Positions 1 through 8,755 are shown, counted from the stretch's first letter. The stretch: 64,000 nucleotides of DNA from Thermoanaerobacterales bacterium (GCA_012840135.1 DUMA01000023.1:158321-222320), one strand, 5' to 3'. The notes: generated by a model from the sequence alone, not told the origin. Program-made: numbers and translations.

Positions 1-417
1 GAGGGCCTTATCCTTCTCACCGACGACGGCCAGCTGGCCCATCGCTTGCTGTCGCCAAAAAGCCATGTAGAAAAAATATACTACGTGGAAGTGAGGGGAG
101 AATTAAATGAAGATGATGTGGCAGCTTTTGCCGCCGGCATACCCCTGGAAGATTTCACCGCACTCCCGGCTGCACTCGAAATTCTGGAAGCCGGAAAAAT
201 TTCAAAGGCGCTGGTGAAGATACATGAAGGGAAATTCCACCAGGTGAAGCGCATGATGAAAGCCCGAAATAAAGAAGTTGTATATCTTAAGCGCCTCTCT
301 ATAGGCCCTTTGAATCTGGATGAAAGCCTTGAACCTGGAGAATGGAGGGAGCTGACGGATTCGGAAATAGAGGGATTGCAAAACATTGTTTTTGATTCAA
401 AAAAAGAGGTGCCTTAA
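1..417 (+). CDS. RsuA/RluB-family pseudouridine synthase, 3' part
   Basis: C-terminal 138 codons of a 16S/23S rRNA pseudouridine synthase that isomerises a uridine in ribosomal RNA. The reading frame is open to the first base of the window, so the N-terminal S4 domain and the catalytic Asp (in the GRLDxxTxGLL motif of the family) lie just outside. The visible start EGLILLTDDGQLAHRLLSPK is the residue run that follows that motif, and the C-terminal run FHQVKRMM (the usual family form is xRQVRRM) is also present. An RsuA (16S U516) role is likely, but RluB/E/F cannot be excluded from the fragment. A hairpin follows at 463-483. Confidence 0.88.
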   Translation, partial: EGLILLTDDGQLAHRLLSPKSHVEKIYYVEVRGELNEDDVAAFAAGIPLEDFTALPAALEILEAGKISKALVKIHEGKFHQVKRMMKARNKEVVYLKRLSIGPLNLDESLEPGEWRELTDSEIEGLQNIVFDSKKEVP

Positions 418-462
418 CTAAATTCAACCCGAGGTTCGAAGTTCGAGGTTCGATTAAGTATG

Positions 463-483
463 AAATTTGGCATAGCCAAATTT
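463..483. terminator. hairpin between convergent genes
   Basis: A perfect 9-bp inverted repeat AAATTTGGC / GCCAAATTT with a 3-base loop, followed on the plus strand by TTTCTTCT. It sits between the plus-strand pseudouridine synthase and the minus-strand FMN-binding gene, the expected place for a shared terminator. The AT-rich stem makes it only moderately strong. Around it (431-520) lie partly complementary stretches rich in TTCGA that could extend the fold. Confidence 0.5.
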
Positions 484-486
484 CTT

Positions 487-1899
487 CTATTCCAACTTCG
501 AATCTCGAACATCGAAATTCAAAGTTGCGCTTTCCAGCGCCTTCTTTACCGCCTCCATATATTTTTCCGAGCTGTGAGTGGCCCCCGATACCATATCCAC
601 TTCATAGGAATTGGCCTCTACAAACTTTGCAGGAAGTTCTTCGTGGGCCTTTTTCGACGGCTCGTAGGGGTAGTTTTCAAAATCCTTTAACTGGCCCTTA
701 TCATCGATATCTTTCAATACCACACTCTGGATCCTGTCATCCCGGAGCGTCACTATGGCAATGCAGTAGCCATGTTCATCGGTGGTGGATTTGGCCTGGA
801 AGATGCCATTCAAATATTTCTGCTGGCCTTTGTACCACGATGCCTTTGCAAGGGCCCTTTCTACAGCCTGTGAATAGCAGGTGCTGCTGCGGGTAGCTCC
901 TGTAACGGCATCCACACGAGACGTTTGAGCCGCAATAAACGCCCAGGGCAGTTCACGGTTAGCGTTTACGGCGGGCTCGTATTTATAAGAAGAAAAATCC
1001 TTCTCTTTGCAAAGCCCGTCATACTCTTTCAGTTTTACATCGGCAACCAGACCATTTTCCACGGTCAATGTAGCTTCGGCATATCCCTGGCTGTCAGCAT
1101 CGGAAACGGCGGTATAAGTGCCGTCTATCAAATCCGGCATCTCCATGATTTTCTTGGCTTTAGCCAAGGCATTGGCCACCGCTTCCCTGTATTTCTCGGT
1201 ACTGTGAGTGGCGCCGGTAAAATTGTCAATATCCGGCGAATTTTTCTTTACAAATTGGCCCGGGATTTCCTTGAAAGCCCGCCTGGAAGGTTCGTAAGGA
1301 TACGTGCTAAAGTCCTTCAACTCACCCTTTTCATCAACTTCTTTTATCTCGACACCGGTTATCCTGTCATTTTGTATTTTTACGAGGGCAATTCCATAAC
1401 CGTGGTTGTCAGCTCTGGACCTGCCCTGAAAGGTGCCGTCAAAATATGTGCCGGCTGGTTTTTGTTTTCTCGCCCGGGCGAGAGCCCTTTCCACCGCCTG
1501 CCTGTAGCGGGCGGAACTGGCCGTAGCACCGCTTATGCCTTCGACCTGTGTATCTCCAGCAGCAATAAACCTTTGCGGCAATTCCCTATGAGCCGTTACG
1601 GAAGGTTTGTATTCATAGGTAGAAAAATCTTTTTCAACAGAAAGTTCGGTAAATTCTTTCAACACTACATTCACTATTTTATCATTTTCAACCGTTACAA
1701 TAGCCATGCTGTATCCATGGTCCGATGCATCGGAATACCCGATGAAGCTGCCGTTGATGTATTCCGTTCCTTTAGTGGCCTGCTGCAGTTCGGGCAATGA
1801 GGCGGTGGTTTTATTCTTGACCGTCAAAAAACCGCAGGAAGTAATTATGACGGACGTTACAATTAAAGCTGCGAATATTCTTGTTTTGTACTTATTCAT
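487..1899 (-). CDS. four-repeat FMN-binding lipoprotein
   Basis: A 470-residue exported lipoprotein: basic start, hydrophobic segment and lipobox ITSC with Cys22 as the lipidation site. The rest is four tandem FMN-bind domains. Each starts with a motif like ING-F-GYSDASDHGY and ends with an SGAT or TGAT motif: GISGATASS, NFTGATHST, AVTGATRSS and MVSGATHSS. The candidate flavinylated threonines are T126, T231, T336 and T441, exactly 105 residues apart. In this family ApbE attaches FMN covalently to this Thr, so the protein probably carries four flavins outside the membrane and passes electrons along them. No ApbE or redox partner lies next to it. Monocistronic, convergent with the upstream gene. 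RBS GAGAGGAAG precedes the ATG. Confidence 0.85.
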   Translation of the reverse strand: MNKYKTRIFAALIVTSVIITSCGFLTVKNKTTASLPELQQATKGTEYINGSFIGYSDASDHGYSMAIVTVENDKIVNVVLKEFTELSVEKDFSTYEYKPSVTAHRELPQRFIAAGDTQVEGISGATASSARYRQAVERALARARKQKPAGTYFDGTFQGRSRADNHGYGIALVKIQNDRITGVEIKEVDEKGELKDFSTYPYEPSRRAFKEIPGQFVKKNSPDIDNFTGATHSTEKYREAVANALAKAKKIMEMPDLIDGTYTAVSDADSQGYAEATLTVENGLVADVKLKEYDGLCKEKDFSSYKYEPAVNANRELPWAFIAAQTSRVDAVTGATRSSTCYSQAVERALAKASWYKGQQKYLNGIFQAKSTTDEHGYCIAIVTLRDDRIQSVVLKDIDDKGQLKDFENYPYEPSKKAHEELPAKFVEANSYEVDMVSGATHSSEKYMEAVKKALESATLNFDVRDSKLE

Positions 1900-1964
1900 C
1901 TTCCTCTCCCCCTCATTATTGTATTATTTTTCTTTATGAATTACAAGCATCGCATATTAGCTTG

Positions 1965-1993
1965 TTTACATCATCAACCCTGGCTGGTATAAT
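1965..1993 (+). promoter_or_regulatory. sigma-A promoter of ychF
   Basis: TTTACA (1965-1970), a 17-base spacer and TATAAT (1988-1993), about 40 bases before the ychF ATG. Five of six -35 bases and all six -10 bases match the vegetative consensus. Confidence 0.7.
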
Positions 1994-2033
1994 AAAAGCC
2001 GTGAAAAGTTTATGTTTGAAGGGAAGATAACAA

Positions 2034-3128
2034 ATGCAGATAGGAATTGTGGGGCTGCCCAATGTGGGCAAAAGCACCCTGTTCAATGCTATAACAAAAG
2101 CCGGTGCCGAATGTGCCAACTACCCCTTTTGCACCATAGAGCCCAATGTGGGTGTTGTGGCGGTGCCTGACGAAAGACTTGTCAGGCTGGCTGAGATGGA
2201 ACACCCTCAGAAGGTGACCCCCGCCACTATAGAATTCGTGGATATTGCCGGCCTTGTAAAAGGTGCCAGCCGCGGCGAGGGTCTGGGGAACAAGTTCCTT
2301 TCGCATATCCGCGAAGTAGACGCCATCGCTCATGTTGTCCGGTGTTTCGATGATCCAAACGTGGTCCATGTAGAAGGGAAGGTCGATCCCGTAAGGGACA
2401 TCGAAACCATCAACCTGGAGCTCATCTTCTCCGATCTGGAATTGCTGGACCGACGGATGGATAGAGTGAAAAAGCAGTCAAAATCCGGTGAAAAGCAATA
2501 TTTGCAAGAACTTTCGATTCTGGAACGCCTGAAGGAAGGTCTGGAACAGAACAAACCTGCCCGCGTTCAGGAGTTTTCCGAAGAAGAGCAGGAAACAGTA
2601 AAACAGTTATTTCTGCTCACTTCCAAGCCTGTAATATATGTCGCCAACATTTCCGAAGATGATTTAATCTCCGGGGTGGAAAACGATTATGTCAAAAAAG
2701 TAAGACAATATGCGGTAGCAGAAGGTTCGGAAGTGATACCTATCTGTGCCAGGATAGAAGCCGAGCTGGCCGAGCTTCCCGATGACGAGAAAAGGGAGCT
2801 GCTGGCCGAATACGGCCTTGAAGAACCGGGATTAAACAGGCTCATCAAAACCGGCTACCGGCTACTGGGACTCATCACTTACCTGACGGCAGGCCCAAAG
2901 GAAGTGAGGGCCTGGACCATAAAACAGGGGACCAAAGCCCCTCAGGCTGCCGGCAAGATCCACAGCGACTTTGAGCGCGGGTTTATCCGGGCCGAGGTGG
3001 TAGCCTACGATGACCTTATAGCCTGCGGCAGCCAGCAGGCGGCGCGGGAAAGGGGATTGATGAGGTCCGAAGGCAAGGATTATGTGATGAAGGATGGAGA
3101 TGTGGTGATATTCAGGTTCAATGTGTGA
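2034..3128 (+). CDS. ychF: ribosome-associated ATPase YchF (Obg/OLA family)
   Basis: A 364-residue P-loop protein of the usual YchF length. Visible motifs are GLPNVGKST (G1, residues 7-15), [10 protein letters not shown] (switch), [10 protein letters not shown] (G3) and YVANISE at the G4 position, where YchF proteins depart from NKxD and prefer ATP. The C-terminus holds the TGS domain (ending DVVIFRFNV). YchF binds ribosomes and acts in stress and translation control. ATG with a GAAGGGA ribosome site. It has its own promoter and ends four bases from the convergent protease gene. Confidence 0.95.
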   Translation: MQIGIVGLPNVGKSTLFNAITKAGAECANYPFCTIEPNVGVVAVPDERLVRLAEMEHPQKVTPATIEFVDIAGLVKGASRGEGLGNKFLSHIREVDAIAHVVRCFDDPNVVHVEGKVDPVRDIETINLELIFSDLELLDRRMDRVKKQSKSGEKQYLQELSILERLKEGLEQNKPARVQEFSEEEQETVKQLFLLTSKPVIYVANISEDDLISGVENDYVKKVRQYAVAEGSEVIPICARIEAELAELPDDEKRELLAEYGLEEPGLNRLIKTGYRLLGLITYLTAGPKEVRAWTIKQGTKAPQAAGKIHSDFERGFIRAEVVAYDDLIACGSQQAARERGLMRSEGKDYVMKDGDVVIFRFNV

Positions 3129-3132
3129 TGGC

Positions 3133-3675
3133 TTACAGTTTTTCGGATGTTCCTTCCGTACTCGCAATTTTTTTTATCAAAAAAGAAGCAGCGTTTTTGA
3201 CAGCCCTGCGGACCGAAGGAGAAAGCCCAACACCCGGGCTTATTTTTTCAGGCTCTATACCCAAGACAAATCCCCGAGGCCTTTCGCCAAGAAGCCATGC
3301 CATTTTTAGTGCGGCTGCAGGGCCTATCTCGTGTAAAGAAATGCCCCATCCCGCATCCCGTTTTATAATTTCATCAAAAGATATTCTGTGCACGGTGGCC
3401 GGTGCTTCCCCAAATATTATAGCATCCACTATGATTATGTAGCCGTACCTGATCAGCGCATCAAATACAATATTCATGTCCGTGCCGGCTTCTATCACTA
3501 CCACATCGCCTCTGCCCTTATCCCCGATGCCTGCCGTGCTGCTGTTGTTTTCATACAGGCAGGAATCCGATTTTAAAGCTCCGGCAATTTGCCTCACTGT
3601 CATGACTCCAATACCGTCGTCACCCATCAGTACATTTCCCACTCCAACGATGGTGGTTTTGTCAGAAGCTGTCAC
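3133..3675 (-). CDS. HyaD/HybD-type hydrogenase maturation protease
   Basis: A 180-residue protein with the N-terminal GVGNVLMGDDGIG motif (residues 11-23), VDA (83-85) and LHE (114-116), the positions that bind nickel in the HybD fold. The family clips the C-terminal tail of the NiFe hydrogenase large subunit after nickel insertion. No hydrogenase structural gene is in this window, so the substrate must be encoded elsewhere, or the enzyme has another target. GTG start preceded by GGGGGTGA at good spacing. Downstream of the alpha-hydroxy-acid oxidase gene but separated from it by a terminator. Confidence 0.75.
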   Translation of the reverse strand: MTASDKTTIVGVGNVLMGDDGIGVMTVRQIAGALKSDSCLYENNSSTAGIGDKGRGDVVVIEAGTDMNIVFDALIRYGYIIIVDAIIFGEAPATVHRISFDEIIKRDAGWGISLHEIGPAAALKMAWLLGERPRGFVLGIEPEKISPGVGLSPSVRRAVKNAASFLIKKIASTEGTSEKL

Positions 3676-3759
3676 TGCACTTCACCCCCGGGACATGTTT
3701 TATTTCGAAAACGGCGGCAGCATCTGTCAGGAGCTTTTCATCCCCGCTCGTTCCAATTA

Positions 3760-3790
3760 AAAAGCGGCCGGATAATTTCCAACCGCTTTT
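3760..3790 (-). terminator. intrinsic terminator after the alpha-hydroxy-acid oxidase gene
   Basis: An 8-bp stem AAAAGCGG / CCGCTTTT with a 15-base loop. Read on the minus strand the stem ends in CCGCTTTTTAATT, giving a U-tract. It lies about 110 bases after the stop of the gene at 3902-4933. Confidence 0.6.
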
Positions 3791-3901
3791 ATTATTATCG
3801 ATCAATGATGTTTTGATACATTTGTCTTTTGTTCCACATTCTATAAAAGACAATTGACGTAGAATTCAAGCCGACATCTAATTCGTGCTTTAGTTTGAAA
3901 G

Positions 3902-4933
3902 CTATATATTCTTGTATATAACTTCATCCGTTATTTCTTCAAGATTGCTGCACCCGGTAAGTATCATGGCCTGTCTCAGTTCGCTCGCCATGGTATCCAG
4001 CACCAGTTTGACTCCCTCCGTACCTCCGCCGTAAGCGCCGATTATGATAGGCCTTCCCACCAGCACCGCATCGGCTCCCAGAGCCAGGTACTTCAAAACA
4101 TCCACGCCGGAGCGGACTCCTCCGTCGGCCAAAACGGTTATTTTGCCCTTGACCGTTTTCGCAATGGACGGCAAGACCTCGGCCACCCCCGGAGTGTAAT
4201 CAAGTATGCGCCCTCCGTGGTTGGAGACCACGATGGCGCTTGCTCCGGCTTCCATTGCAAGTTTAGCCTCATCAACGGTCATGATGCCTTTTAGTATAAA
4301 TGGAAGTTCCGCACGGGATATTATTTCCTTCAGTTCTTTTACATTTTTCGGCCCCACCGGCTGCCCCATCAGAGCCATGGTTACAAGGCCGGCGCCATCC
4401 ACATCCATCCCTACGGCTGCAGCCCCGACATTTTGGGCGCGCTTTACCATTTCGACGACCTTATGATTTTCCCTGGGCTTAATGATGGCAATGCCGTGCC
4501 CACCTTCCTTTTCAATGGCAGAAATCCCCGAGCTGTAAAACACGGGGTTTCCACCATCCCCGCACATACCAATGGTGCCCGCCTGCCTGCTGCCTGAAAT
4601 AACCATCTGTATGAATTCCGCCTCGGGCACCGCACCGCCCATATTGTAATCCGAACCCGTAATGGGTGCTGCCAGAATGGGCATGGAAAGCCTCCTGCCG
4701 AAAATCTCGCATGAGATGTCGGGATTCCTGGCATCATGAAGGGTTCTCATATTGACCTTTACGTCGGCCAGCGCCTGAACGTTGGCTCTAAACGAAGCTC
4801 CCGTGCCAGCACCGCCCATTCCCGGGACCTCTCCGGCACAAGCCACCCCATCGCAGATCCTGCAAACCCGGCAGTAGCCTTTCATCTTCTCCCGAGCATT
4901 TTTCTTCACTTCCTGCAAATTCAAAATAATCAT
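3902..4933 (-). CDS. FMN-dependent alpha-hydroxy-acid oxidase/dehydrogenase family protein
   Basis: 343 residues with a TIM-barrel flavin fold. FMN-site residues are visible as FILKG (Lys215), the active-site SNHGGR (237-242) and ADGGVRSG followed by the phosphate-binding VGRP loop. The family oxidises L-lactate, glycolate or similar 2-hydroxy acids. The N-terminus is unlike classical LldD: it has four cysteines (Cys21, 24, 27, 32) in CRVCRICDGVACAG, seen in clostridial members and possibly a metal or Fe-S site. Substrate and electron acceptor are not known. Monocistronic with its own terminator. Confidence 0.8.
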   Translation of the reverse strand: MIILNLQEVKKNAREKMKGYCRVCRICDGVACAGEVPGMGGAGTGASFRANVQALADVKVNMRTLHDARNPDISCEIFGRRLSMPILAAPITGSDYNMGGAVPEAEFIQMVISGSRQAGTIGMCGDGGNPVFYSSGISAIEKEGGHGIAIIKPRENHKVVEMVKRAQNVGAAAVGMDVDGAGLVTMALMGQPVGPKNVKELKEIISRAELPFILKGIMTVDEAKLAMEAGASAIVVSNHGGRILDYTPGVAEVLPSIAKTVKGKITVLADGGVRSGVDVLKYLALGADAVLVGRPIIIGAYGGGTEGVKLVLDTMASELRQAMILTGCSNLEEITDEVIYKNI

Positions 4934-5024
4934 CCCCCGTTTCTCAAGTTAAGTTTCACTTTCTACAGTGCAATAAAAAATCCTGCTGCTTTCCTTATAG
5001 CTCAGCAAGGTACCGGAAACACCA

Positions 5025-5951
5025 TCAAACCCTGTCAGAAGACACCTGCTCACCGTTGCGGCTTAATTTCTCCCGGCTGCGGGAAGCCGTATACACTCCC
5101 GCCAGGACCGCTGCTCCACCCAGAAGAGTATAAATATTTCCCGGCTCTTTCAGGAACAATATACCTATGGTTACAGCAAAGAGGGGATTAATATAATTGA
5201 ATACGGCAGTGCGAGAAGCACCCAGAACCTTTACCCCACGATACCACATGAAATATCCATAAACGGAGCACGTAGATGCAAGATAAAGGGCTGCCCCCCA
5301 GGTGATGAGCCCCGTTGCTTTCATTGAACTTGCAAAGGCAGGAGTAAAGGCCAGGGGGAGCATGGTGATGGTGCCGTAAATATTTATGTGGGCCATGACC
5401 ACGAAAGGGTCATACTTTTCCACCAGCCTTTTTCCCAGGACGGTAAAAAGCGCCCATGCCACAGAATTGGAAAGGATCAAAAGGTCGCCTGCCATCGTGT
5501 CCCGACCAAGTTTTATGCCGCTCGAACCGGCGAATATCAGGAAAATGCCAGAAAAGGCCATGATGGCTCCGGCTATTTTATTTAAAGTGAGGCTTTCTTG
5601 ATGAAATATCAGCGATGAAAATATTATGGTAAAGATGGGGCTTATGGCTATGATTATGGCCGTATTTACCGTAGTGGTCAACTCGAGGCCTGTATACTGG
5701 ATATAAAAATACGATGAAACCCCCAGTATTCCGAGAAACCAGAGAAGCGGCAGGTCTTTTTTTTCTATGGAATTATTACGGTAAAATATTTTAAGCATAA
5801 TATAAAAGATTACAGATGCCAGCGAAAAGCGAAGAATCGCCAGATGAATGGGCGAAAGCTGCCTCAAGCCTATTTTCGATACGGAAAAAGATGTCCCCCA
5901 GAAGAAAGCTACTGCCAGAAGGCCAAGGTAAGTTTTTGCCGACTGGTTCAA
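5025..5951 (-). CDS. EamA/DMT-family transporter
   Basis: A ten-helix inner-membrane protein made of two EamA repeats (first from about AFFWGTSFSVSKIGL, second from about DLLILSNSVAWALFTVLGK), the drug/metabolite exporter fold. Substrate unknown. I chose the TTG at 5951 because GGAGGTG lies five bases before it. An ATG at 5972 has no ribosome site and overlaps the -10 box of the likely promoter, so it is probably upstream of or at the transcription start. The C-terminal tail is basic, with SRSREKLSRNG. Confidence 0.85.
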   Translation of the reverse strand: MNQSAKTYLGLLAVAFFWGTSFSVSKIGLRQLSPIHLAILRFSLASVIFYIMLKIFYRNNSIEKKDLPLLWFLGILGVSSYFYIQYTGLELTTTVNTAIIIAISPIFTIIFSSLIFHQESLTLNKIAGAIMAFSGIFLIFAGSSGIKLGRDTMAGDLLILSNSVAWALFTVLGKRLVEKYDPFVVMAHINIYGTITMLPLAFTPAFASSMKATGLITWGAALYLASTCSVYGYFMWYRGVKVLGASRTAVFNYINPLFAVTIGILFLKEPGNIYTLLGGAAVLAGVYTASRSREKLSRNGEQVSSDRV

Positions 5952-5970
5952 ATTAACACCTCCGGTTTTC

Positions 5971-6000
5971 ATTATACAACTTGCATGGCAAAATGTTCAA
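5971..6000 (-). promoter_or_regulatory. sigma-A promoter of the EamA gene
   Basis: On the minus strand TTGAAC (6000-5995), an 18-base spacer and TATAAT (5976-5971). The -10 overlaps an in-frame ATG, which supports the downstream TTG start. Confidence 0.5.
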
Positions 6001-6166
6001 CAAAATGTTTTAACATCTGTATTAAAGGATATTTTTGTTTTCCGTAGAATATTTTACTAAGGAGGCTCTCCGTTTCAGCATCGGTAAAAGCAATAATACC
6101 ATGATAATGATTCCGACATGGAAAATAATATAAAACACGAATAAACATGCTGAAACGATGTAAATC

Positions 6167-7303
6167 ATGATGACTTTCCGCAAGATAATGATAAAAAAAA
6201 TGTCCGCACTGGTATTTATGATAGTACTATCGTCCCTTGTTTTAAACAGCGTGTCGGGTTTGCCGAATAATTTTTTAAATACCGCCAATCCTCCTGACAA
6301 TTCGACAGCCCAGGTAAAAAGTACCGAGCAAAAACTGATAGAAGAAATTCTGGCACTGGATTCCCGGGCACTGGCCCTACAAAACCAAATAAACGAACTT
6401 TCTGCCCAGAATAATGAGCTCAAAAGGAGCCTTTCCGAAAAGCGCAGAGAATTATCAATGCTGGATGGGGCGGTCAGGGACCGCCAAAAAAAACTCTCCA
6501 GGTGGATTGTTTTCAGCTTCAAGGGAGGTATCGGCAGCTTTTTGGGAGTGCTGGTAGGTGCGGAAGATATGGGGGAATTTTTCCGCCGTCTCGACAACAT
6601 AACATTTATCATCGAATACTATAATAATATGATAATCGAGACCAAATCCCTTATTTTTCGCAGAAAACAGGAGGAAATGGAAATAATGAATAAACAGAAC
6701 CTTGTCCAGGAGCTGGAACAGAAGGCAAAAAAGGCCCTCGAGGAACTAAAGTCGGTCATAGCTCAAAAACAAAAGGAACTGGCCCATGCTCGAATGGTAT
6801 TGAAGGATACATCCTTCTTAGAAGAAATCAGTGAAAACTGGCAGGATGCACTGCCCTCGCTCAATTATTTGCTTAAAAATCTTACCTCATTGCCGTGGAC
6901 TAGTATAAGTCCCGACAACCTGAAGGTGAACTGGTTCACCCTTACGGCCCGGGCAGAGTTTAAAGATACCAGCCTTACCCAAAAATTGTTTTCAAACGAT
7001 GAAAAACTCAAGAACGTTTATTTTAGATTTCACCCGGAAGGCGTGACCGTTTCGGAGAAAAAACCAGAAAGCAGCGTTCCGATCTATTCCATAACGTGCA
7101 GCCTGGAACTGACGGAAGAACAGAAGATAAAATTCTCCCCGAAGAATCTGGAATTCAACGGGGTGGTGCTGCCCCCGGCAGTCATTAAGGAATTGATGAA
7201 GGACAATAATATGGAGTTTACTCCCCCTCCCCTGCCACAGGACTTGAAGATAACTTCCATTTCGACAGAAGAAGGAAAGCTCATAATGTACTTGAAACGA
7301 TAG
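6167..7303 (+). CDS. secreted coiled-coil protein of unknown function
   Basis: 378 residues. An N-terminal basic and hydrophobic stretch (about residues 5-31, ending LNSVSG) looks like a signal peptide or membrane anchor. Residues about 50-110 and 165-220 are Glu/Lys/Gln-rich with heptad spacing (for example RALALQNQINELSAQNNELK), typical of long coiled coils such as the N-terminal parts of murein hydrolase activators. The C-terminal 150 residues are a globular domain I do not recognise, and no LytM motif is visible. There is no clear ribosome site, and ATG codons at 6167 and 6170 are equally possible. The next gene is a cell-wall hydrolase, which suggests an envelope role, but this is inference. 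Confidence 0.65.
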   Translation: MMTFRKIMIKKMSALVFMIVLSSLVLNSVSGLPNNFLNTANPPDNSTAQVKSTEQKLIEEILALDSRALALQNQINELSAQNNELKRSLSEKRRELSMLDGAVRDRQKKLSRWIVFSFKGGIGSFLGVLVGAEDMGEFFRRLDNITFIIEYYNNMIIETKSLIFRRKQEEMEIMNKQNLVQELEQKAKKALEELKSVIAQKQKELAHARMVLKDTSFLEEISENWQDALPSLNYLLKNLTSLPWTSISPDNLKVNWFTLTARAEFKDTSLTQKLFSNDEKLKNVYFRFHPEGVTVSEKKPESSVPIYSITCSLELTEEQKIKFSPKNLEFNGVVLPPAVIKELMKDNNMEFTPPPLPQDLKITSISTEEGKLIMYLKR

Positions 7304-7425
7304 GAGCCGGTGCTTTACCGGCTCAAATTTTATAAGGTTTTCCCAGTTTTTTCATTGGTGGAATTTACTTGGTGAAATAAGGCCTGGGTTTATAGTATAA
7401 TTGTCCCAAAGAAAGGAGATGATGG

Positions 7426-8406
7426 GTGATGGTATTCATTAAAAAACAAAAAATAGCAGTATTCTTAGTAGCATTTTTTCTCCTTTTGGGAGGTGCAGCC
7501 CAGGCCCAGGTTTATACCGTTCAGCCCGGCGACACGCTTTATCTCCTGAGCAAGAGCACCGGAATCCCGATGGAAAAAATTGTATCGGCCAATACGTTAG
7601 CCGGTGACCAGATTGTGGCCGGGCAGGTGTTATTATTGCCGGAGAAATACATAGTAAAATCAGGGGATACCCTTTATCTCATAAGCCGCCGCTACGGTAT
7701 AGATTTGCAGGAGTTGAAAAGTTTAAACGGCTTATCTTCCGACAAGATTTTTATCGGACAGGCCCTCTACATCCCGCAGAAAAGTCCGTATAAGAGAATA
7801 ACGGTGCAAAAAGGAGACACTCTTTTCTTGATTTCCAGGGCTTACGGAGTGACGGTACAGGATTTGAAAGATCTCAATGGGCTTATCGGAGATGATATTT
7901 ATCCCGGCATGAGGCTTCTGATTCCACAATATGCCAGTACCCCTGCTACCGCTCCCGAGCGTTCCGGAGAACTTCCTTCAAGAGGATATATCGACAGGGA
8001 TTCCTATGTAAAATCCGGCTCGGGCATATATTACACCGCCGAAGATCGCATGATTCTGGCAAAGCTCATCCATGCCGAGGCGGAGGGGGAACCTTACAAC
8101 GGTAAGGTAGCAGTGGGGGCGGTAGTGGTAAACCGCGTGAAAAGCCCGGATTTCCCGAATACCGTCAGGGATGTGGTCTACCAGATCGATGAGCTGGGAT
8201 TATACCAGTTTTCTCCGGTGGAAGAAGGGCGCCTGGACTATATCACACCAAACAGGGATTCCCTGAGTGCCGCCGATGACGCGCTGGCAGGAAAAGACCC
8301 TACCGGCGGAGCCCTGTACTTCTTCAACCCCGATAAAATCACAAATTCATGGCTTTTGTCAAAACCCGTGCTGTGTAAAATAGGAAGCCATGTATTCACA
8401 AAATGA
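7426..8406 (+). CDS. LysM-SleB type cell-wall (cortex) hydrolase
   Basis: 326 residues: a signal peptide ending AAQAQ, three LysM peptidoglycan-binding repeats (YTVQPGDTLYLLSKSTG, YIVKSGDTLYLISRRYG, ITVQKGDTLFLISRAYG; roughly residues 28-165) and a C-terminal hydrolase_2 (SleB/CwlJ) domain with AKLIHAEAEGEPYNGKVAVG. The family contains spore-cortex-lytic transglycosylases and amidases active in germination. The length and three LysM domains are typical of clostridial members. AAAGGAG (7412-7418) serves either GTG 7426 or ATG 7429. A TATAAT (7396-7401) lies upstream without a convincing -35. A terminator follows. Confidence 0.88.
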   Translation: MMVFIKKQKIAVFLVAFFLLLGGAAQAQVYTVQPGDTLYLLSKSTGIPMEKIVSANTLAGDQIVAGQVLLLPEKYIVKSGDTLYLISRRYGIDLQELKSLNGLSSDKIFIGQALYIPQKSPYKRITVQKGDTLFLISRAYGVTVQDLKDLNGLIGDDIYPGMRLLIPQYASTPATAPERSGELPSRGYIDRDSYVKSGSGIYYTAEDRMILAKLIHAEAEGEPYNGKVAVGAVVVNRVKSPDFPNTVRDVVYQIDELGLYQFSPVEEGRLDYITPNRDSLSAADDALAGKDPTGGALYFFNPDKITNSWLLSKPVLCKIGSHVFTK

Positions 8407-8412
8407 AATATT

Positions 8413-8442
8413 AAAAGGCCGCAAAATGCGGCCAATTTTTTA
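8413..8442 (+). terminator. intrinsic terminator after the cortex hydrolase gene
   Basis: GGCCGC, a 5-base loop and GCGGCC (8417-8433), followed by AATTTTTTA. It starts within ten bases of the stop codon. Confidence 0.85.
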
Positions 8443-8444
8443 TT

Positions 8445-8484
8445 TTTTACAATCTAGATTATGTCTTGATATTAAATTGTAAAA
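8445..8484. promoter_or_regulatory. candidate operator of the toxin-antitoxin operon
   Basis: A perfect 9-bp inverted repeat TTTTACAAT (8445-8453) / ATTGTAAAA (8476-8484). The right arm sits inside the promoter spacer and the left arm just upstream of the -35, where a repressor would block RNA polymerase. Autoregulation by the antitoxin is the usual arrangement for such pairs; here it is inference. Confidence 0.5.
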
Positions 8485-8494
8485 CTGTTATAAT
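8466..8494 (+). promoter_or_regulatory. sigma-A promoter of the toxin-antitoxin operon
   Basis: TTGATA (8466-8471), 17 bases, TATAAT (8489-8494), 18 bases before the antitoxin start. A near-consensus promoter. Confidence 0.75.
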
Positions 8495-8512
8495 AATTAA
8501 TGGGTGATAAGT

Positions 8513-8755
8513 ATGGCCAGACAAAAAATTGGCACAGCCATTGATTCGAAGCTGTTATATAAGGCAAAACTCAAATCAATTCATGAAAAAAAACATTTAA
8601 ACGATATTATTGAAGAGGCTCTAGCCCAGTATTTAGCTAAAGAAAAAGATATAAAAACGTCTAAATCTATAGTTGAAGAAACAAAGGGAGAAATTAAAGC
8701 AGATTTGAAAATTGTAAAGAAAGTCCTCGAGGAGGAATACTATCTTGAAATTTAA
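8513..8755 (+). CDS. antitoxin of a PIN-domain toxin-antitoxin pair
   Basis: 80 residues, highly charged. Residues 1-40 have the pattern of a ribbon-helix-helix protein (KIGTAIDSKLLYKAKLKSIH, then helices), which would bind the operator as a dimer. The Lys/Glu-rich tail would wrap the toxin. I chose the ATG at 8513 because GGGTGAT (8502-8508) fits as its ribosome site; an in-frame GTG lies at 8504. It overlaps the toxin gene by 11 bases, the normal coupling in such pairs. Identification rests on size, charge and neighbour, not on a strong family motif. Confidence 0.65.
   Translation: MARQKIGTAIDSKLLYKAKLKSIHEKKHLNDIIEEALAQYLAKEKDIKTSKSIVEETKGEIKADLKIVKKVLEEEYYLEI

Noticed and set aside
925..1800. 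291-residue plus-strand open frame antisense to the FMN-binding gene
   Set aside because: It mirrors the repeats of the real gene, has no ribosome site and no family features; the minus-strand protein is clear.
6022..6168. Minus-strand frame for a 48-residue single-helix membrane peptide (starting MIYIVSACLFVFY), with an 11-bp inverted repeat GTTTCAGCAT at its two ends
   Set aside because: No ribosome site, and its start overlaps the start of the plus-strand coiled-coil gene. Possible, but not supported.
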